Origin: Whitmania pigra
Lineage: Eukaryota; Annelida; Clitellata; Hirudinida; Haemopidae
DNA length: 64,000 nucleotides
Assembly (NCBI GenBank): GCA_021613335.1
Contig: JAJTWR010000084.1
Coordinates: forward strand, 112,501 to 176,500
Direction: 5' to 3'
The number at the start of each line of letters is the position of its first letter. The stretch's first letter is position 1. A program made the translations under genes and the position numbers. Of this stretch, positions 34,410 to 46,809 are shown piece after piece. The notes under the pieces are model-generated. The model did not search any database, was not told the origin of the DNA, and was given only the letters and a program-made list of their open reading frames with translations.

Positions 34410-37400
34410 ATGGCGTCGAACAGTACGTTTAAATTTTTCTTTTTTCTTACTTGCAGTTATCTTTTAAATTGTGAATTTTATATTTTCAACGTTCCGAGTC
34501 GACAGATTGTTGGTGTGATTGACGATCGCAGATATTTGATCATTATTGATGAAGTTATTTAACTTAAGCAGCACATTGTATGCGATTCGACTCACCTTAC
34601 CTAAACCACGTTGCTTGTTAACTACGTATTTAGCAGTGCTCTTAATTCGATCGCTCGATTCCTTAAATTTTTGTAATTTCATTTAACTCCAGCCTAATGA
34701 AATCACACAACGTAAACGGATTAATCGTTAAGAACGCGTCGCCGTTCAATATGTTATCACAAGTCGATATGATTTTAGCGAAAAGTATTCGATGTCGAAC
34801 ATGTGACAAATCCGATGAAATCGAATTATGTGTATCGCAATAAGGATCGATATGGATGTCATCAATGAAGGTTTAAGATAGTCCTGACTAAAACGTAGTA
34901 TTGCCGAAATAACGTGATTGCAACGGATTCGCTATTGTATCTAGTATCTGACATTAGGAACAACATCGTTTACGATTTAAAGTGCTGATTATGAAGCCGT
35001 TTTTTTAAAAACTAATTTAGATATCACAATTAATTTGATGCATTTTTGATGTATTCCAGAACAAAAGGGAAAAAAGAAGAAGGAAGTTACTGTGTCATGG
35101 CAGGAATTTATGAAAGATTCGGTTTCTTCTAATTCTAAAGTTGTCTCATCCTGGGCTGATGAGATGGAAAGCCAAAACCCAGAGGGTAGGTTGAATTGAG
35201 TGCCTTAGTGCAAATGTCTTAGAAATGATCAGAAATTACATGCCTAGAAATTTGGAATGAATTATTAGCTATGTGATTCTATCGAGTTTTTAGAAATCTA
35301 AATATAATAAAATCGTTATGATCATTTTGCAGAGGAACCCGAACTTTTCTTCAACCGTGCTGCCCTGCCTACTGCACCTAGGGCGGTCCGAGGTGCTGAC
35401 ATCGACGAGTCCAAGATTCCCAATCAGCCGCCATACCAGGCCTACATTGGTAATCTTCCATTTGAAGTCTCTGAAGAAGATATCAAAAGATTCTTCAAGA
35501 ATCTTAACGTAAGATTGTGATTTTATCTCGTTTTGGTTTCAATCCTTCAAGCACGTATGCAACCAGGAGGCATTGATAATACCAAATAGGCTCTTGAATA
35601 TTTTATCTTATCAGTAGCTAAAGATTAACTTTCAATGTCAGGTGGTGAACATCAAGTTGCAAACGGACAACAGCGGAAGACTTCGTGGCTTCGGTTACGT
35701 AGAATTTGAGACGAGGCAGATGCTTATTGATTCTCTGGCCTTCAACGATCTTGTAAGTGCTCCTCACATAAGTCTCATTATTTACCATTGCCTGACTGTT
35801 TCTATTTTAATTCCCCTTCTTTTATCATTTAGCAAATCAAAAACAGATCCATCAGAGTTGATCTTGCCACTCAAAATCAAGGTTAGGAAATCTTTTTTGA
35901 ACATTTCATTACCGACTTTTGGTCTACGAGACTTAAAGATACTTTTCATGCGAACTAATAATACTGAATGACAATTTTTTTCTCTAATTCAGGAGGAGAA
36001 CGCGAGAGAAGAGATGACTTCCACAGAAAGGACGAAGGTGACGACAGGACCTCCAATGATTGGAGGAGAAAGGATGACAGGGCATCTTCTGATAGGTCAT
36101 TCAGAAGAGGTGAGGGTGAGGATCCAGCGATGAAATGTTTAATTAATTTTATTTATTAAGGTTTTGTTGTTTTAAAGCATAGATTTTGTTTTAATGTTGC
36201 CTGTCACTGCTTGAATGTTTATGTTCGTGAAGACTTATTTTGTCGTGAATCAACAGATGAAAGAGACTTTGACAATAGGTCAGGAGGCAATCAGAGAGGT
36301 TACAATAACAGGAACAATTATGGTAACGATCGCCGTGACAACCAGGATGGCTTCGTCGATAGAAACAGAGGTGGGCAACACTCTTTTCCACTAGAATAAC
36401 ATGATAATGGCATTCATATTGTTAACAGCTAAGCCTGTGAATTAATGGAAATGTTAATAGGATAAATCAATTTGGTCTCACACCACGACTCATTCTTATC
36501 ATTAGGTTTCGGAGGAAGGCAAAATTTCAGGGAAGGTTTCCAAAACAGGGATGGCTTCCAAAACAGAGATGGCTTTCAAAATAGAGATAGGTTCGACAGA
36601 AAAGATGATCGGTTGGTCTCGTTAACATTAGTTACGCCACAATTATTATTATAATTTATCTCTTTTCAACAAACTATTTCAAACCTTATAACTAACCTTT
36701 CCAATTTCCACAGTTCTGACAGCTTCCGTGAAAACCGCAGCTTTGACAGGCGTCGTGACTTTGAACCTCGTGATTTTGAGAGGAGAAGCGAGGCTCGAGA
36801 AGACGGCTGGAGACAGGGTGGAAGGGCCGAGGGCAGCTGGAAGAGGGATGGCTCGAGAGATGCTCCCAGGCAGCCAATGGCCAACCGTAGGAGAGGTGAC
36901 CTATTCATTCTTCATTTAATAGAAATTCATTTATGCACCACTCTGGTCATGTGTTTTGCAATCTATTTTTAACATTTATGAAAAATTCTTCTCCTATAGA
37001 TGATGAAGTTGAAAGAGAGGAAGTCGAGAAGAGACCCGTCGAACCGTCCGTTCCGAAGGAGCGACCCAAACTCAATTTGATGCCGAGGTCAAAACCCATC
37101 GAGGAGACCCAACAAGCGGTTGTCGCTTCCTCTATCTTCGGTGGTGCAAAGCCGGTCGACACCAGCCAGAGGGAGAGAGAAATTGAAGAGAAGCTGAAGA
37201 AGATTCATGTCGTCAAGTGAGTTGTTAAAAATGGTGTTATTTAATTTGTCCGCTTTGATTAACGCCAGAGGCACCAATAAGAATAAAGTTTATCGGGTTA
37301 AGGTTACTAACTGTTTGCAATTGAAATTCAGGACTTCTGAGGACGAGAGGAGAACAAGTCAGTCATCAGATGACACCTCGCAAAAGAAAAAGACCGACGA

Positions 37401-38674
37401 CAGAGTCAAGAGGCAAGAAGAGCCTCAGCCGATGAGAAGAGAGAGGCCACCACAGGCTTCCAGTCAAAGACCGACTAGAGACAGCGAAGGCTCTGAAGAA
37501 CCCCTGCAATCCTCTGCACCGGCTCAAACACAGGCCTCTGCCAAGGTTATGCCCGCCCCTGCTCCTAAGGTGAGACTTTCGTGATTGGCTCACAATGTCT
37601 AAGATCTAAATTTGACACTTTTGTTTAAACTATAATTGAAGTTTTGTAACGAAACATTGAACACACTGCATTCTTAAACTTGTCGAAGGAAGCATCTTAA
37701 ATATGATGGTGCTTGAAGACATGCATAATTAGCGTTAATATTTGTAATAATCTTCCATTATTATAGTACATTATAGTAACTTAAAATATATATTTATTTG
37801 CATATAAAGGTGAACTACTGGGAAGCCAGAAAGAATCAGCAGACTGCACCTGTTTCAACACAAAAAGAGGTTAAAAGGTCAGAGGTCGAAGCCAGTAGGG
37901 ACACAACCAGTGACAACAACGTCACGTCGACCGCCAAAGAAGTGGTAATCGAGGTATAGGTCGCCAACTTTTGTGAAAAAATAAAATTTTTTGTGATGTT
38001 TAAGTCTGGTTTGTTGTTCAATGTATTGCAATCGGTTCGAATCAATGCATTCGCTTTTTCCCGCAGAGAGTTGTTTCTTGTGCCGAAGACACCGCAGAAA
38101 TGTCCGAGGTGCCTTCGACGGTCTCCAAGGAGGAGAGGTCGGAACCCTCCAAGGGGAATGTCTGGGAAGCTAGGGCGAAAGAAAGGGAAACCAGGCAGAG
38201 GCCTGAATCATCCGACAAGCAGATCAGGAGGACGGCGGTTTCCGTCGGCAATGCCATGAGGGGCCGGGGTGGTCAGAGAGGGCCATACAACAGAAGGGAT
38301 GAACCGGTCACTGCGGTGGTGAGTGTTAAGTCAAAGCAGAGGGAAAGGCAAGTCCCTACCTCGTATGAGGACATGCCCAAGTTGGAAGAGGGTCCCAAAA
38401 AGGTAGTCTGCAGTGTGCATGAATTATGCTTTTGACTTTTGTTTGTCGTGATATGACATGTCATTGTCTTGATTTTGGTTCGTAGGGGTTGAGTACTACA
38501 AACAAATACTCGTCACTCATGGGCGAAGATGATGATGACGACGATGACATCGACAACGACGAAAGCAACATCGCCAGAGGAGATGATGACGAGGAGATCA
38601 AGAGCAGTAGCCATAGCAACGGCTCGAAGAGGGTGGCCGGGTACAAAAAGACCGAGATCCAGGAGTGTGCTTAG
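34410..38674 (+). CDS. EIF4B: Eukaryotic translation initiation factor 4B
   Basis: 14 coding exons stay in frame and give 705 residues: 34410-34422, 35060-35185, 35333-35508, 35642-35752, 35833-35881, 35993-36109, 36257-36370, 36506-36611, 36714-36895, 37000-37216, 37332-37569, 37810-37953, 38067-38402, 38486-38674. A Lys-rich start and SSWADEM segment precede an RRM at about residues 82-156 (RNP2 YIGNLPF, RNP1 GFGYVEF). An Arg/Asp/Gly/Asn-rich region follows (exons 6-9), equivalent to the DRYG region used for self-association. The conserved block PKLNLMPRSKP to SIFGGAKPVDTSQRERE (exon 10) identifies the family. The C-terminus NKYSSLMGEDDDDDDD matches the conserved KYAAL-acidic end. eIF4B stimulates the eIF4A helicase during cytoplasmic ribosome recruitment. 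Human eIF4B is 611 residues; the extra length is in exons 11-13. Confidence 0.95.
36538..36591 (+). repeat. 18-bp coding repeat, three units (FQNRDG) in EIF4B exon 8
   Basis: TTCCAAAACAGGGATGGC and two near-identical copies encode FQNRDG, FQNRDG and FQNRDR. They extend the low-complexity self-association region. Confidence 0.9.
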
Positions 38675-38926
38675 TTCTGTGACTGACTGTTGACTAGAAA
38701 GTGTGAATTTACAACCGATTATTTGATTACTCGTCATCGCACTCATATTCATCATCGTCGTCACCTAACCATCTTTTTCATTGACGGTTCGGTTTATTTT
38801 CCACTATGATTAATTTTTTTTTGTTGACATACAATGTGTCCCTCTGTTTGTGGAACATTTGGCGTTAGTTATAATGTTTTTTCTGCTTGTCTTCTCAAGA
38901 TATATATTTATCATGATGCCTAGGAG

Positions 38927-38932
38927 AATAAA
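38927..38932 (+). other. Polyadenylation signal of EIF4B
   Basis: AATAAA about 250 bp after the stop, followed by a GT-rich stretch (GTCTGTGTTTGTGC). Confidence 0.8.
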
Positions 38933-38939
38933 TGACACG

Positions 38940-40499
38940 GACTTTTTGAGCAGTTTGTAAGTAAACTCGTCCGTGTGTCTGTGTTTGTGCATCTGTCTTC
39001 GTTAGTCTGTGTTTGTGCATCCTCTATGCAAAAGTCTGAGCAGAAGACAGTGGCAAGGGGCTGCTTTTACAGTAATTCAGTCGTTTTTGACTTGTCATTT
39101 CATGTTTATACTTTCTTAATGAGAATGTGAGTCACGTATGTCGCGTTTTAGCTGATGACCGACAATGATGACAGTACGAACCGAGCCAGCCTTGCTTCTT
39201 GTCGTCCTACGTGACACTAAGTGCGAATTCTTTATGCTGCTATTTTCTGGTTGTGGCGTTTGGTTCGACCGGGCCGGCCGACCCGATGGGCTGGGATAGG
39301 GTAGTGCCCCTTGTTATCTATCTCTTCCTCTCCTATAAAATTATCTAAACTCGCCATACAGTCGTGGTGCATGTGTGTGGGTGTACATAACTGAATTTCA
39401 GTGATGCTCTGGCTCAATTTTGACATGTTTTTGTGGCCGTGCATGTGTGTATTTTTGTTTCGATTCGCCGTCAAGTCGCTGTCACATTGCCGAGCGTGAT
39501 ACATAGTAAAATAGTTTAACCAAGATTTCAGAGGGGCGGTCATAGTGGTGGTTGGGTGCCTGACGCTTTGTGACTACTAAAAGACTTGATTGGGTCTCAA
39601 TTTAGTGTTTCCGACGTTAGATGACGCTTGCTGGTGGAGGCGATAAGCGCGGATGGAGTTCTGAAGTTTACGATAATAGTTGGATGGGCGGTCCGATCGA
39701 CGTCAGTCATTTGCTAAAATCCGTAGATGAATGTATTTTTTGTCGTTAACTGACGACTAACTCGAATTAAAGTATCACTGGTGAAGGCTATGTTAACGAT
39801 GAAGGGTGGTGGTTACGCATGTCGTCGGTATATTTATTCCTTTGAACATTTGTTATTTTTTTCTCCTTTATGGTTCTTTCAAGTTGATGTACGAGGGTCT
39901 CTTTGTACTAGATTTACTCGTGTGTTTGTCGCCCGCGCTGTCATCATCACCATCATCATCGTAATCACTGGGAAATTGCTGGCACTAGCGCCAGTAATAA
40001 CAACACCGACCGATTTTATTTTCTTTCTCGAGACGCAGGCAGACGTCACGAGCTGTAAATATTGGCCTCCGTGTTTATCTTCTTCGTCTTTTATTCGGTC
40101 CGTAAAGTTCATTCATCCATGCGTCCCTTCAGAACCTCACTCACAGGCTGAGAAACGATTTTAATCGTATACGGCTTAATGTAGTTTTTTCAAATATTGT
40201 TATTATTAATAATAATATTATTTGTATTGATTTGTGTGAGGTCTTTGAATATTAATCTAATTTCTGTGTTTGTTTGTGGATTATGGATTCGGCTGTCTTT
40301 GGTGACGCCGTTCTAGCAGACGCGTAAACAAATATTAACATTTAATTCCGGTCTTGGTCTGCGGACTTCGTCTGTCGGCTCGAGTAGATCGGGACGTGCC
40401 ACCATCGATTAAAAAAAAAAGCGGAACCTAATTTTTCTAAATTTCAAATTCTAAATCAAAACTGAATCAAAAATTGTTTAAAAATAATTCTAAAGGCCC
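38940..40499. other. Intergenic, no supported gene
   Basis: Between the EIF4B poly(A) signal and the next ATG. The 127-codon frame at 39781-40164 has no recognisable domain and its reverse strand is equally open in part, so I do not call it a gene. Confidence 0.55.
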
Positions 40500-42959
40500 A
40501 TGCCATTCGTGCACTGCATACTTGCCAATGTTCTGCTCGTAATATTCTCCTACGAGTCTTTGGGTGTCGTGTGGGTGACCCCACTAAATGCAGTTGGGTT
40601 AACAGGGAAGAGTGTGATATTCGAATGCTCCATAACCGATTTGAAGGATCATCTGCAATGGAATTATAGAAGTCGGAACGGAAGGGTCGTTACCATCTGG
40701 GAGAAGCCAGGTATCAAGCACAAACTGCTTTTCGAAAAAGTCGAAGTTTTTCAAAATACTCACCCGGGTGGACATTTCGGATACGATCTGACGATATCGG
40801 ATCTTGCACTGCAGGATGAAGGCTAGTTGTCGATAGGGTTAAGAGACGATTTCGTATTTCACTAAGCGTTATCTAATGTATTTCCATGAAGCGCAAAGAG
40901 GCGAGTTTATCTTAAGATGTGAATTGAGATTTTAAGGCAATTCATGCGCAGTGAAGTAGAATAAAATAGATAGAATAAAAAGCTTATGGAAATAGGTATA
41001 AATTAAGGATTTGGATTTGTGCTAGTGTGATAGATTGAAATTCATAATTTTTTTTCTCGAAAAAATTTCTTTTGGTGCCTTTTTAATGGAATCTTTCATG
41101 ATTGAATCTTTCTATCCACATATCTATCAGGTATCTATGTTTGCGTTGTCGTCAGCGGAAGATCGCGCTCGGATCATCCGGCTATCCTGTCAGTTCTAGA
41201 CATTGACTCCTGCTATGTTTCACTGAGCCCCAGCATCCTTAGTCATGAATGCAACCTCTTAATGGCAGGTCCAGCTAAGTACAGGATTAGGTGGAACTGC
41301 CAGCTATACGCCGTTTATGATTATGTTAATAAGAGCGATGCCATCACAAACTATCTCGGAGAAACTGTGCCTATTCAGGTTTTAAGGATTAATATTAACA
41401 TTTAATATTTAACTTTATTATTATTATTTTGTTTGTTTTTTTCAAATCGATTCAGTTAATTGATATCTTTAGTTCTTGAGAAAGCATTCAGCACCATGAG
41501 CACCGCGATCAGTCATCTTAGTGTCGATTGTAGGTCTCCCGCACGATGGCCAAGATGAGTATATCTAAGACGTACCCGGTGACCCTAATCACCTGTTTCC
41601 TAGAAATCTCCAGCATAAACAACGACGGTCAAGATGTTTCCTACAGGGATCACGATGCCCCCTATTTTCATGGGAACGTTTTTTTGCTCTCAGAGTTGCC
41701 TTACCTCGAGTCAGAACTGGTCGAGACTTGCTTGATCGAGTCGAGCGGATTGCTTCGCGTATCTGACGTAATATCATTCGATGAGACCTACTCGAAGAGG
41801 CACAAACTCGTCGAGCCGGTGATCACTGTTCGGAGGCATGTTTGTATGCTCCCGATGACCACTGCCCCCCTCCCAACAGTTTCTCTCCACGAGGGGCGAA
41901 TGCTAATCAATTGCGAGGACCTGAACGGGTTGGAGTGCCTCCATGGTTACCCCAGGCTGGTGGTCATGGGGACTTACCTGCCCCGAATTTCGTCCGCGGT
42001 TCAGAAGAGACTCTGCGCTTTGATGGACGAGGTGGAAGCGTGCGTGACTAAAATCGAGCCTTGTGCCATGTCGAAGAAAATGAAAGGTGATTTGTCGTCC
42101 AAATTGAATTGAGGATTAACTGCTGGTTAATTGATGAGTGCTCGCCTTGCTTGATTGTTGTTCGACGTGGTGTTAATCCAACAGATAATTCATTGACTAG
42201 GTAACAATAACAATAATAATAATAATAATGAAAACTTATGTAACTAATCTTGAGGGACATCAATTTATTTATTCCATAAGAATTCATGATAAGCAAAAAT
42301 TCTTAATAAAAAATAACATTGATGCTATTCGCCTTCGTGTCAGGGATGCTGGAGAGCTATCGATTCCTCTGTCAGTCGAGGTACGTCTTAGCAAACGACT
42401 CGCTCATGTTCTCCGTCGACATTGAGAGGTGCTTCGATCACTATCCGCAGACCATCGCCAATCTCCTACTAAACGAGAGCCTCAATAGCCAGCTGAATGC
42501 CAAAAGACTGCGCAACATCACCACCGTCAACTTTGTATTCTGCCAACACCTAGCTGGTCAGGCAGAGATGAACTGCATGGAACACTCTCTGGCATCTTAT
42601 CGCAGCCTTACCATATCGAGGTGGTATGCCAGGTTTATCAACATCTTGAATCAGGTTGAACTGTTTAGGTTGATGGCTTTCACTGAGGTCCAGATAACTG
42701 ACTACGACTGCTACAAGAACGGTGATCCCTTGCAGTATCAGCAGTGTCCATTCGCCGAGAACTGTGCCATAGTGTATGCGGTACTGCTGAGGTCCATACA
42801 CTTTGGCATGGTATTTATAGATAATTTCACTCTATTCGATACCAAGGTTTGATTATGATAATATGGCAAATTAAATAATAATAATAATATAATAATAATA
42901 ATAATAATATAATAATAATAATAATAATAATGATGATGATGATGATGATGATGATGATG

Positions 42960-42998
<39 letters not shown>

Positions 42999-43872
42999 CG
43001 ATGACGACGACGACGACGACGATGGTGACGGTGTCGGTGACGGTGACGATGACGATGGCGATGATGATGATGATGATGATAATAATAATAATTCAATAAT
43101 ATTCAATCAATGATTAATTAGATTTAATATCTGTGATTAGCTATGCAACGAGTAATTGTTTGAGCTTGGTTATAAATTATCGTCAGTACTCAGAGATGCT
43201 AATTAATCAATAAATCATTTTCAATATTACTTAGGTTTGCCAAGCAGACATCGACCTGGAATTCTGCCAGAGGTACCTGGTCGAGAACTGTGATTTTCCA
43301 ACCATGAACCTGTACAAGGCATTGATCTTTCTCAGGAGAGCCATGTGCGGTAATTTCAGGAAGAAATTGATGGAGTACCAGGGCTGTTACATGTCAATTT
43401 ACACCTCCCCGAGACTACCCGAAAGATGCCATTGGAGTCAGGAATTCATGACCCACTACATCAAGCAGGACAAGAGTTTTGCAGCGGGTTTAGAGAGTTG
43501 TCGAATGGCCATGGAACAAATCAGTTGCGTCCACGGTCTAGTGGCGAGGGAGTGCGGTGCGAAGGCAGGGAAACTTCAAAAAGGACTTCTTCGGATATTA
43601 TTCTCTGGCACCATCCTAAGATCCAGGTGCCTCTTTCTATCCTCATTCGCCAATGTCAAGAACAGCCGGCATTATATGATGAGGGGATCTGCCACGTCCT
43701 TGAAACCCTCATGGGTTGTGGGGACGCTATCATCGGTGGCTTTTATCCTCAGTTATACTGTACCATACCTGGAGTGTTTTGTCGGATGGAATCACTGGGA
43801 AAATATTTGTTAGCAATTACCTGTAAATATTATGGCTCTGATTGTGGGCTTCCATTAAGCATGCAGGTATAA
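40500..43872 (+). CDS. Secreted/surface protein: Ig-like region plus Cys-rich helical segments
   Basis: Not recognised. Exons: 40500-40821, 41131-41378, 41534-42086, 42344-42846 and 43235 onward, giving 542 residues before the last part. Residues 1-21 look like a signal peptide (hydrophobic ILANVLLVIFSY). A V-type Ig domain follows: GKSVIFEC, WNY, then YDLTISDLALQDEG|IYVCVV, the classic D-x-G-x-Y-x-C motif split by intron 1. That intron has GC, not GT, at its donor (AAG|GCTAGT). A second Ig-like stretch has RIRWNCQLY and LITCFLEI. From exon 3 on, Cys-containing helical segments recur, such as KRLCALMDEVEACVTK, RRAMCGNFRKK and CHVLETLMGC. The 3' end needs a frame change near 43541-43626; a phase-0 intron (CTA|GTGGCG to ATCCAG) would connect to an 81-codon frame ending 43872, but the donor is weak. 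The gene may continue past 43866 (donor-like CAG|GTATAAG). Confidence 0.65.
40822..41130 (+). other. Candidate GC-AG intron
   Basis: Donor GATGAAG|GCTAGT, acceptor CTATCAG|GTATC. This join restores the Ig motif D-E-G-I-Y-V-C in phase 1. No GT donor nearby does so. Confidence 0.6.
42873..43092. repeat. (AAT)n(GAT)n(GAC)n compound repeat in intron 4
   Basis: AAT units turn into GAT, then GAC/GGT, then back to GAT and AAT, roughly symmetric. Long open frames on the minus strand (poly-Ser, poly-His) are repeat artefacts. Confidence 0.9.
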
Positions 43873-43879
43873 GAAGGGT

Positions 43880-46100
43880 ATCTAAGCTAAACCGGTAACT
43901 ATACCTCCCATGTTCAACAGCTGTAACAAGAAAGCATTACGATTTTTTTTGACGTTTTGTTACGCAGACCTGTCGTAATAATTGACTTGTCATAATCACT
44001 TGTGATCATATGGAATTCCATAAATTGAATCACTGCGAATTAAGCTATCTGTGCGATCGAATGATGGTCATAACATTAGTAATGTCCCATATGCTCACAT
44101 CTCTGGTTCTGATCCCATTCTCATCATCTTATCTTTCCCTGGCCCATCCATCCATCCATCCATTCGTTCACATTTCTTCACTGCTCCTCGTAAGTCACGG
44201 CTATCACGACGTCATGGTTGACCCGGTAAAACGTTCCAGAAAAGTTGTGAGTCGCCGTTGGTTTTGGTTGTCATGACAACCAGTAGAAAGAGCCTCGTGG
44301 ATGTAGATTCACATTTGTTACAAAATATTGATGGGGGGATGGAAATAAGAGTTTGTGCAAATGGATGAGAGGATGGAGAAGTGGAACGGTGATCATGATG
44401 GAGTGATGGGTTGTTGAAAATGTGTGCCCCTTATGAATTTTAATGACTCACAGGAAGAATGACTGCTCATCAAATATAATATCTGAAATATAATTTCAGA
44501 ACAGCGATTTTGAAAGCAAGCTTAAAAAGTAATAAACAGAATTTTATTACGTGTTTATTAAAACAACAAGGAGAACAAAATCAGTTTTCAAAAAAATTTC
44601 GCCCCTTTCTATAAACACAAGTCTTGATTTGAAATTAAATGTATTTCCCAAAAATTGAATACGTTCTCTCTTATTTTAATAAATTTTATCGACGCAACGA
44701 TATAACCACTAGATTTCATCGCGGGATTAAGGAGTGGTTTTGTGTATATTTTTAATCCTTGCCCTTCTTATCATCTATCATCGAAGCTTACGATTCTGAA
44801 ATGCCCCAAATCCACCGCTAATAGAGTTCGTTTTTGCCTGGAAGAACGTTTTCCCCCAAGAAAATTCTATGAGTTTGAACTATTAAGAACTTTTCATTTC
44901 GTTTGGATCCTTGAAATTTCTCGCATCAAAGTATTTCTTAAAAAATATCTGAAAAATTATGAAGTCGACTTTTTTTCATCAAAATGAAATTCAGCTCCAG
45001 TTACATTAATGAATTTTTATCCTTGAAAGCTTAAAATTCGCTTCCAACTTTCGTAATTTTTGTCGAATTTTGTTTCTGAAATCAAGAGTCTCCCTAAATA
45101 AAAAACCCTCGGGAAACCCAAGGTAAACGAAATCGCCGTTCAAATGAAATTACTCATCATTACGAATAAGCTTCTGAAATATTTTATAATTTATGATGTA
45201 ATAAATAGGGTCGTCAGAATTACACTGACCTCACCTCATCCATTTATCCATCTATCCATTCATCCATCTATCCATTCATTCATCCATCCATCCATTCATC
45301 CATTCAATCATTAATTCGCTCTTACTCTTCCTCTGTACGTTCTCTTAGCAGAACCTCGCATAGATCATCGCAATTGATGTCGCGGTTCAAAGCAGAACAA
45401 ACGACCCGGAAAATTTGTGGCCCCGTCGTGACGACCTGGAGGTGACGTCAATACATTCGGTTCTCTGCCGATGAAATTCTGACGAATGGATGAATGAGTG
45501 ATGTGTGAATGTGTACCGGATTATTGATTGGACGACATGGATGGATGCATGGACGGATGATAAGGTTGTTGAATCAGTCGTCCGAATTCTGCTGGAATTG
45601 GTCGGATGCATTAATGGCCGTATAGTCAAATATTAAGACTGATAGACAGAGGACTGGCTGAATGGTTGATTGATGGAAATTTGTGAATAAATGATGAATG
45701 ACGAAGCTAGGAGGGGAGGATGCGGTCGCCACGGCGCCATGCCTAGGGAGCGCCAAATTTATGATGTTAAGCTGGGAGAGGATAAAATTTTTCAATTTAT
45801 CCCGGGCGCTGAAACCCTAGTGCCTCTGATGACAAAGGGAAGGATGATTGATAGATTGACAGACAGACAATGATGGACAGAGTAGATGGACAGACGGTTT
45901 TAGAGTCTGTAAGAATACGCATGTGCTGCTTTTATTTCAATCTCATTCAATTCTTATCATTCATTCGGCCGACATTAATTTATTTGTGATGCCCATCACT
46001 TAATAAAGGAACGTCACATCTTAATGAAGAAGACGAAGAATAAAAATTGGATTATGATAGTGATAGTTATGAGTGAGTCATCAGATATTGTTGCTGCTGC
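43880..46100. other. Intergenic, no supported gene
   Basis: AT-rich DNA with an (ATCC)-type repeat near 44146-44165 and 45236-45310, and a degenerate GAAT/GGAT repeat near 45480-45560. An AATAAA at 44531-44536 could serve the Cys-rich gene. A GC-rich patch around 45706-45755 resembles transposon-end sequence but has no partner. Confidence 0.5.
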
Positions 46101-46195
46101 TGATGATGACGACGACTACAACGACGACGACAACGACGGTGATGATGACGATGATGATGACGACGACGACGACGATGATGATGATGAATATGATA
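46098..46195. repeat. (GAC)n(GAT)n repeat
   Basis: GAC and GAT units encode an acidic open frame that is repeat-derived. A hAT element is inserted just downstream, and GAC/GAT units resume after it (about 46753-46803). Confidence 0.9.
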
Positions 46196-46227
46196 TCGTT
46201 AATAGTGAATGCGACGATGGTGTATAA

Positions 46228-46743
46228 CAGGGGTACTCAAACTTTTTTGGCCGGGGTCCACATTACGTAATTTTCAGATAGGTGGCGGTCCACAAGGGTC
46301 AAAGTCATGCGGACCGGGGGGTGGGTAAAGTAAAAAGTAATGAATTAATATTAAAATGCTGTCAGACTTTTTATTTAGTGTGATGCATGGAACTGTTTGT
46401 CCTTCATGACTTCTATGATATTTGGAGAATAGCTAGTAATTGCAATTCTCAAACAATTTCCAAGATGTACATCAGTTAATTGACTTTGATTTTTAAACTT
46501 GATAATGTTCATAGTTGAAAATGATGATTCACAGGTGTAAGTTGATCCAAATATTGTCAGAACTGATAAAGCCAATTTCTTGGAGCAAGGGTATTGACCC
46601 TCAATTACAAACTTAGACCAGAATTCAGAATTTTTTAACTTTTTAAATTTTTAAATTTATTTTTTTGGAAATAATTGGAGGTCCACTTAAAAGCTATCGG
46701 CGGTCCGGATTGTGGACCGCGGTCCGCAGTTTGAGTACCCCTG
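46228..46743. mobile_element. Short non-autonomous hAT element with 8-bp target duplication
   Basis: The ends CAGGGGTACTCAAACT and, inverted, AGTTTGAGTACCCCTG match perfectly. The flanking 8-bp duplications GTGTATAA at 46220-46227 and 46744-46751 are identical. Subterminal GGTCCAC/GTGGACC blocks also mirror each other. The interior carries the 3' end of a hAT transposase on the minus strand. At 516 bp this is an internally deleted copy. Confidence 0.95.
46375..46640 (-). pseudogene. hAT transposase C-terminal dimerisation fragment
   Basis: The minus-strand frame reads from FWSKFVIEGQYPCSKK through FGSTYTCESSFSTMNIIK and SQLTDVHLGNCLRIAIT to a stop at 46375. The block ending in CESSFSTMN and the following LTDxHLxxCLRxA are the hallmark of the hAT C-terminal dimerisation region. 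The catalytic core and DNA-binding part are deleted. This is a different hAT group from the element at 6275-7222. Confidence 0.88.
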
Positions 46744-46809
46744 GTGTATAACAATGATGACGATGACGACGATTATGATTATGTTGGTGACGACTATGAC
46801 GATGATCGT

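Noticed and set aside
38319..38340. Possible tiny intron GTGAGTGTTAAG...AAGCAG inside EIF4B exon 13
   Set aside because: At about 20 nt it is too short to splice, and reading through keeps the frame with plausible sequence.
39781..40164. 127-codon frame between EIF4B and the Ig/Cys-rich gene
   Set aside because: No domain, odd composition, and part of the opposite strand is also open.
42738..43106. Minus-strand frames of poly-Ser, poly-His and poly-Ile
   Set aside because: Translations of the (AAT)n(GAT)n tract in intron 4 of the Cys-rich gene.
45691..45873. 60-codon frame in a GC-rich patch
   Set aside because: Short, no splice context, and composition resembles decayed transposon ends.
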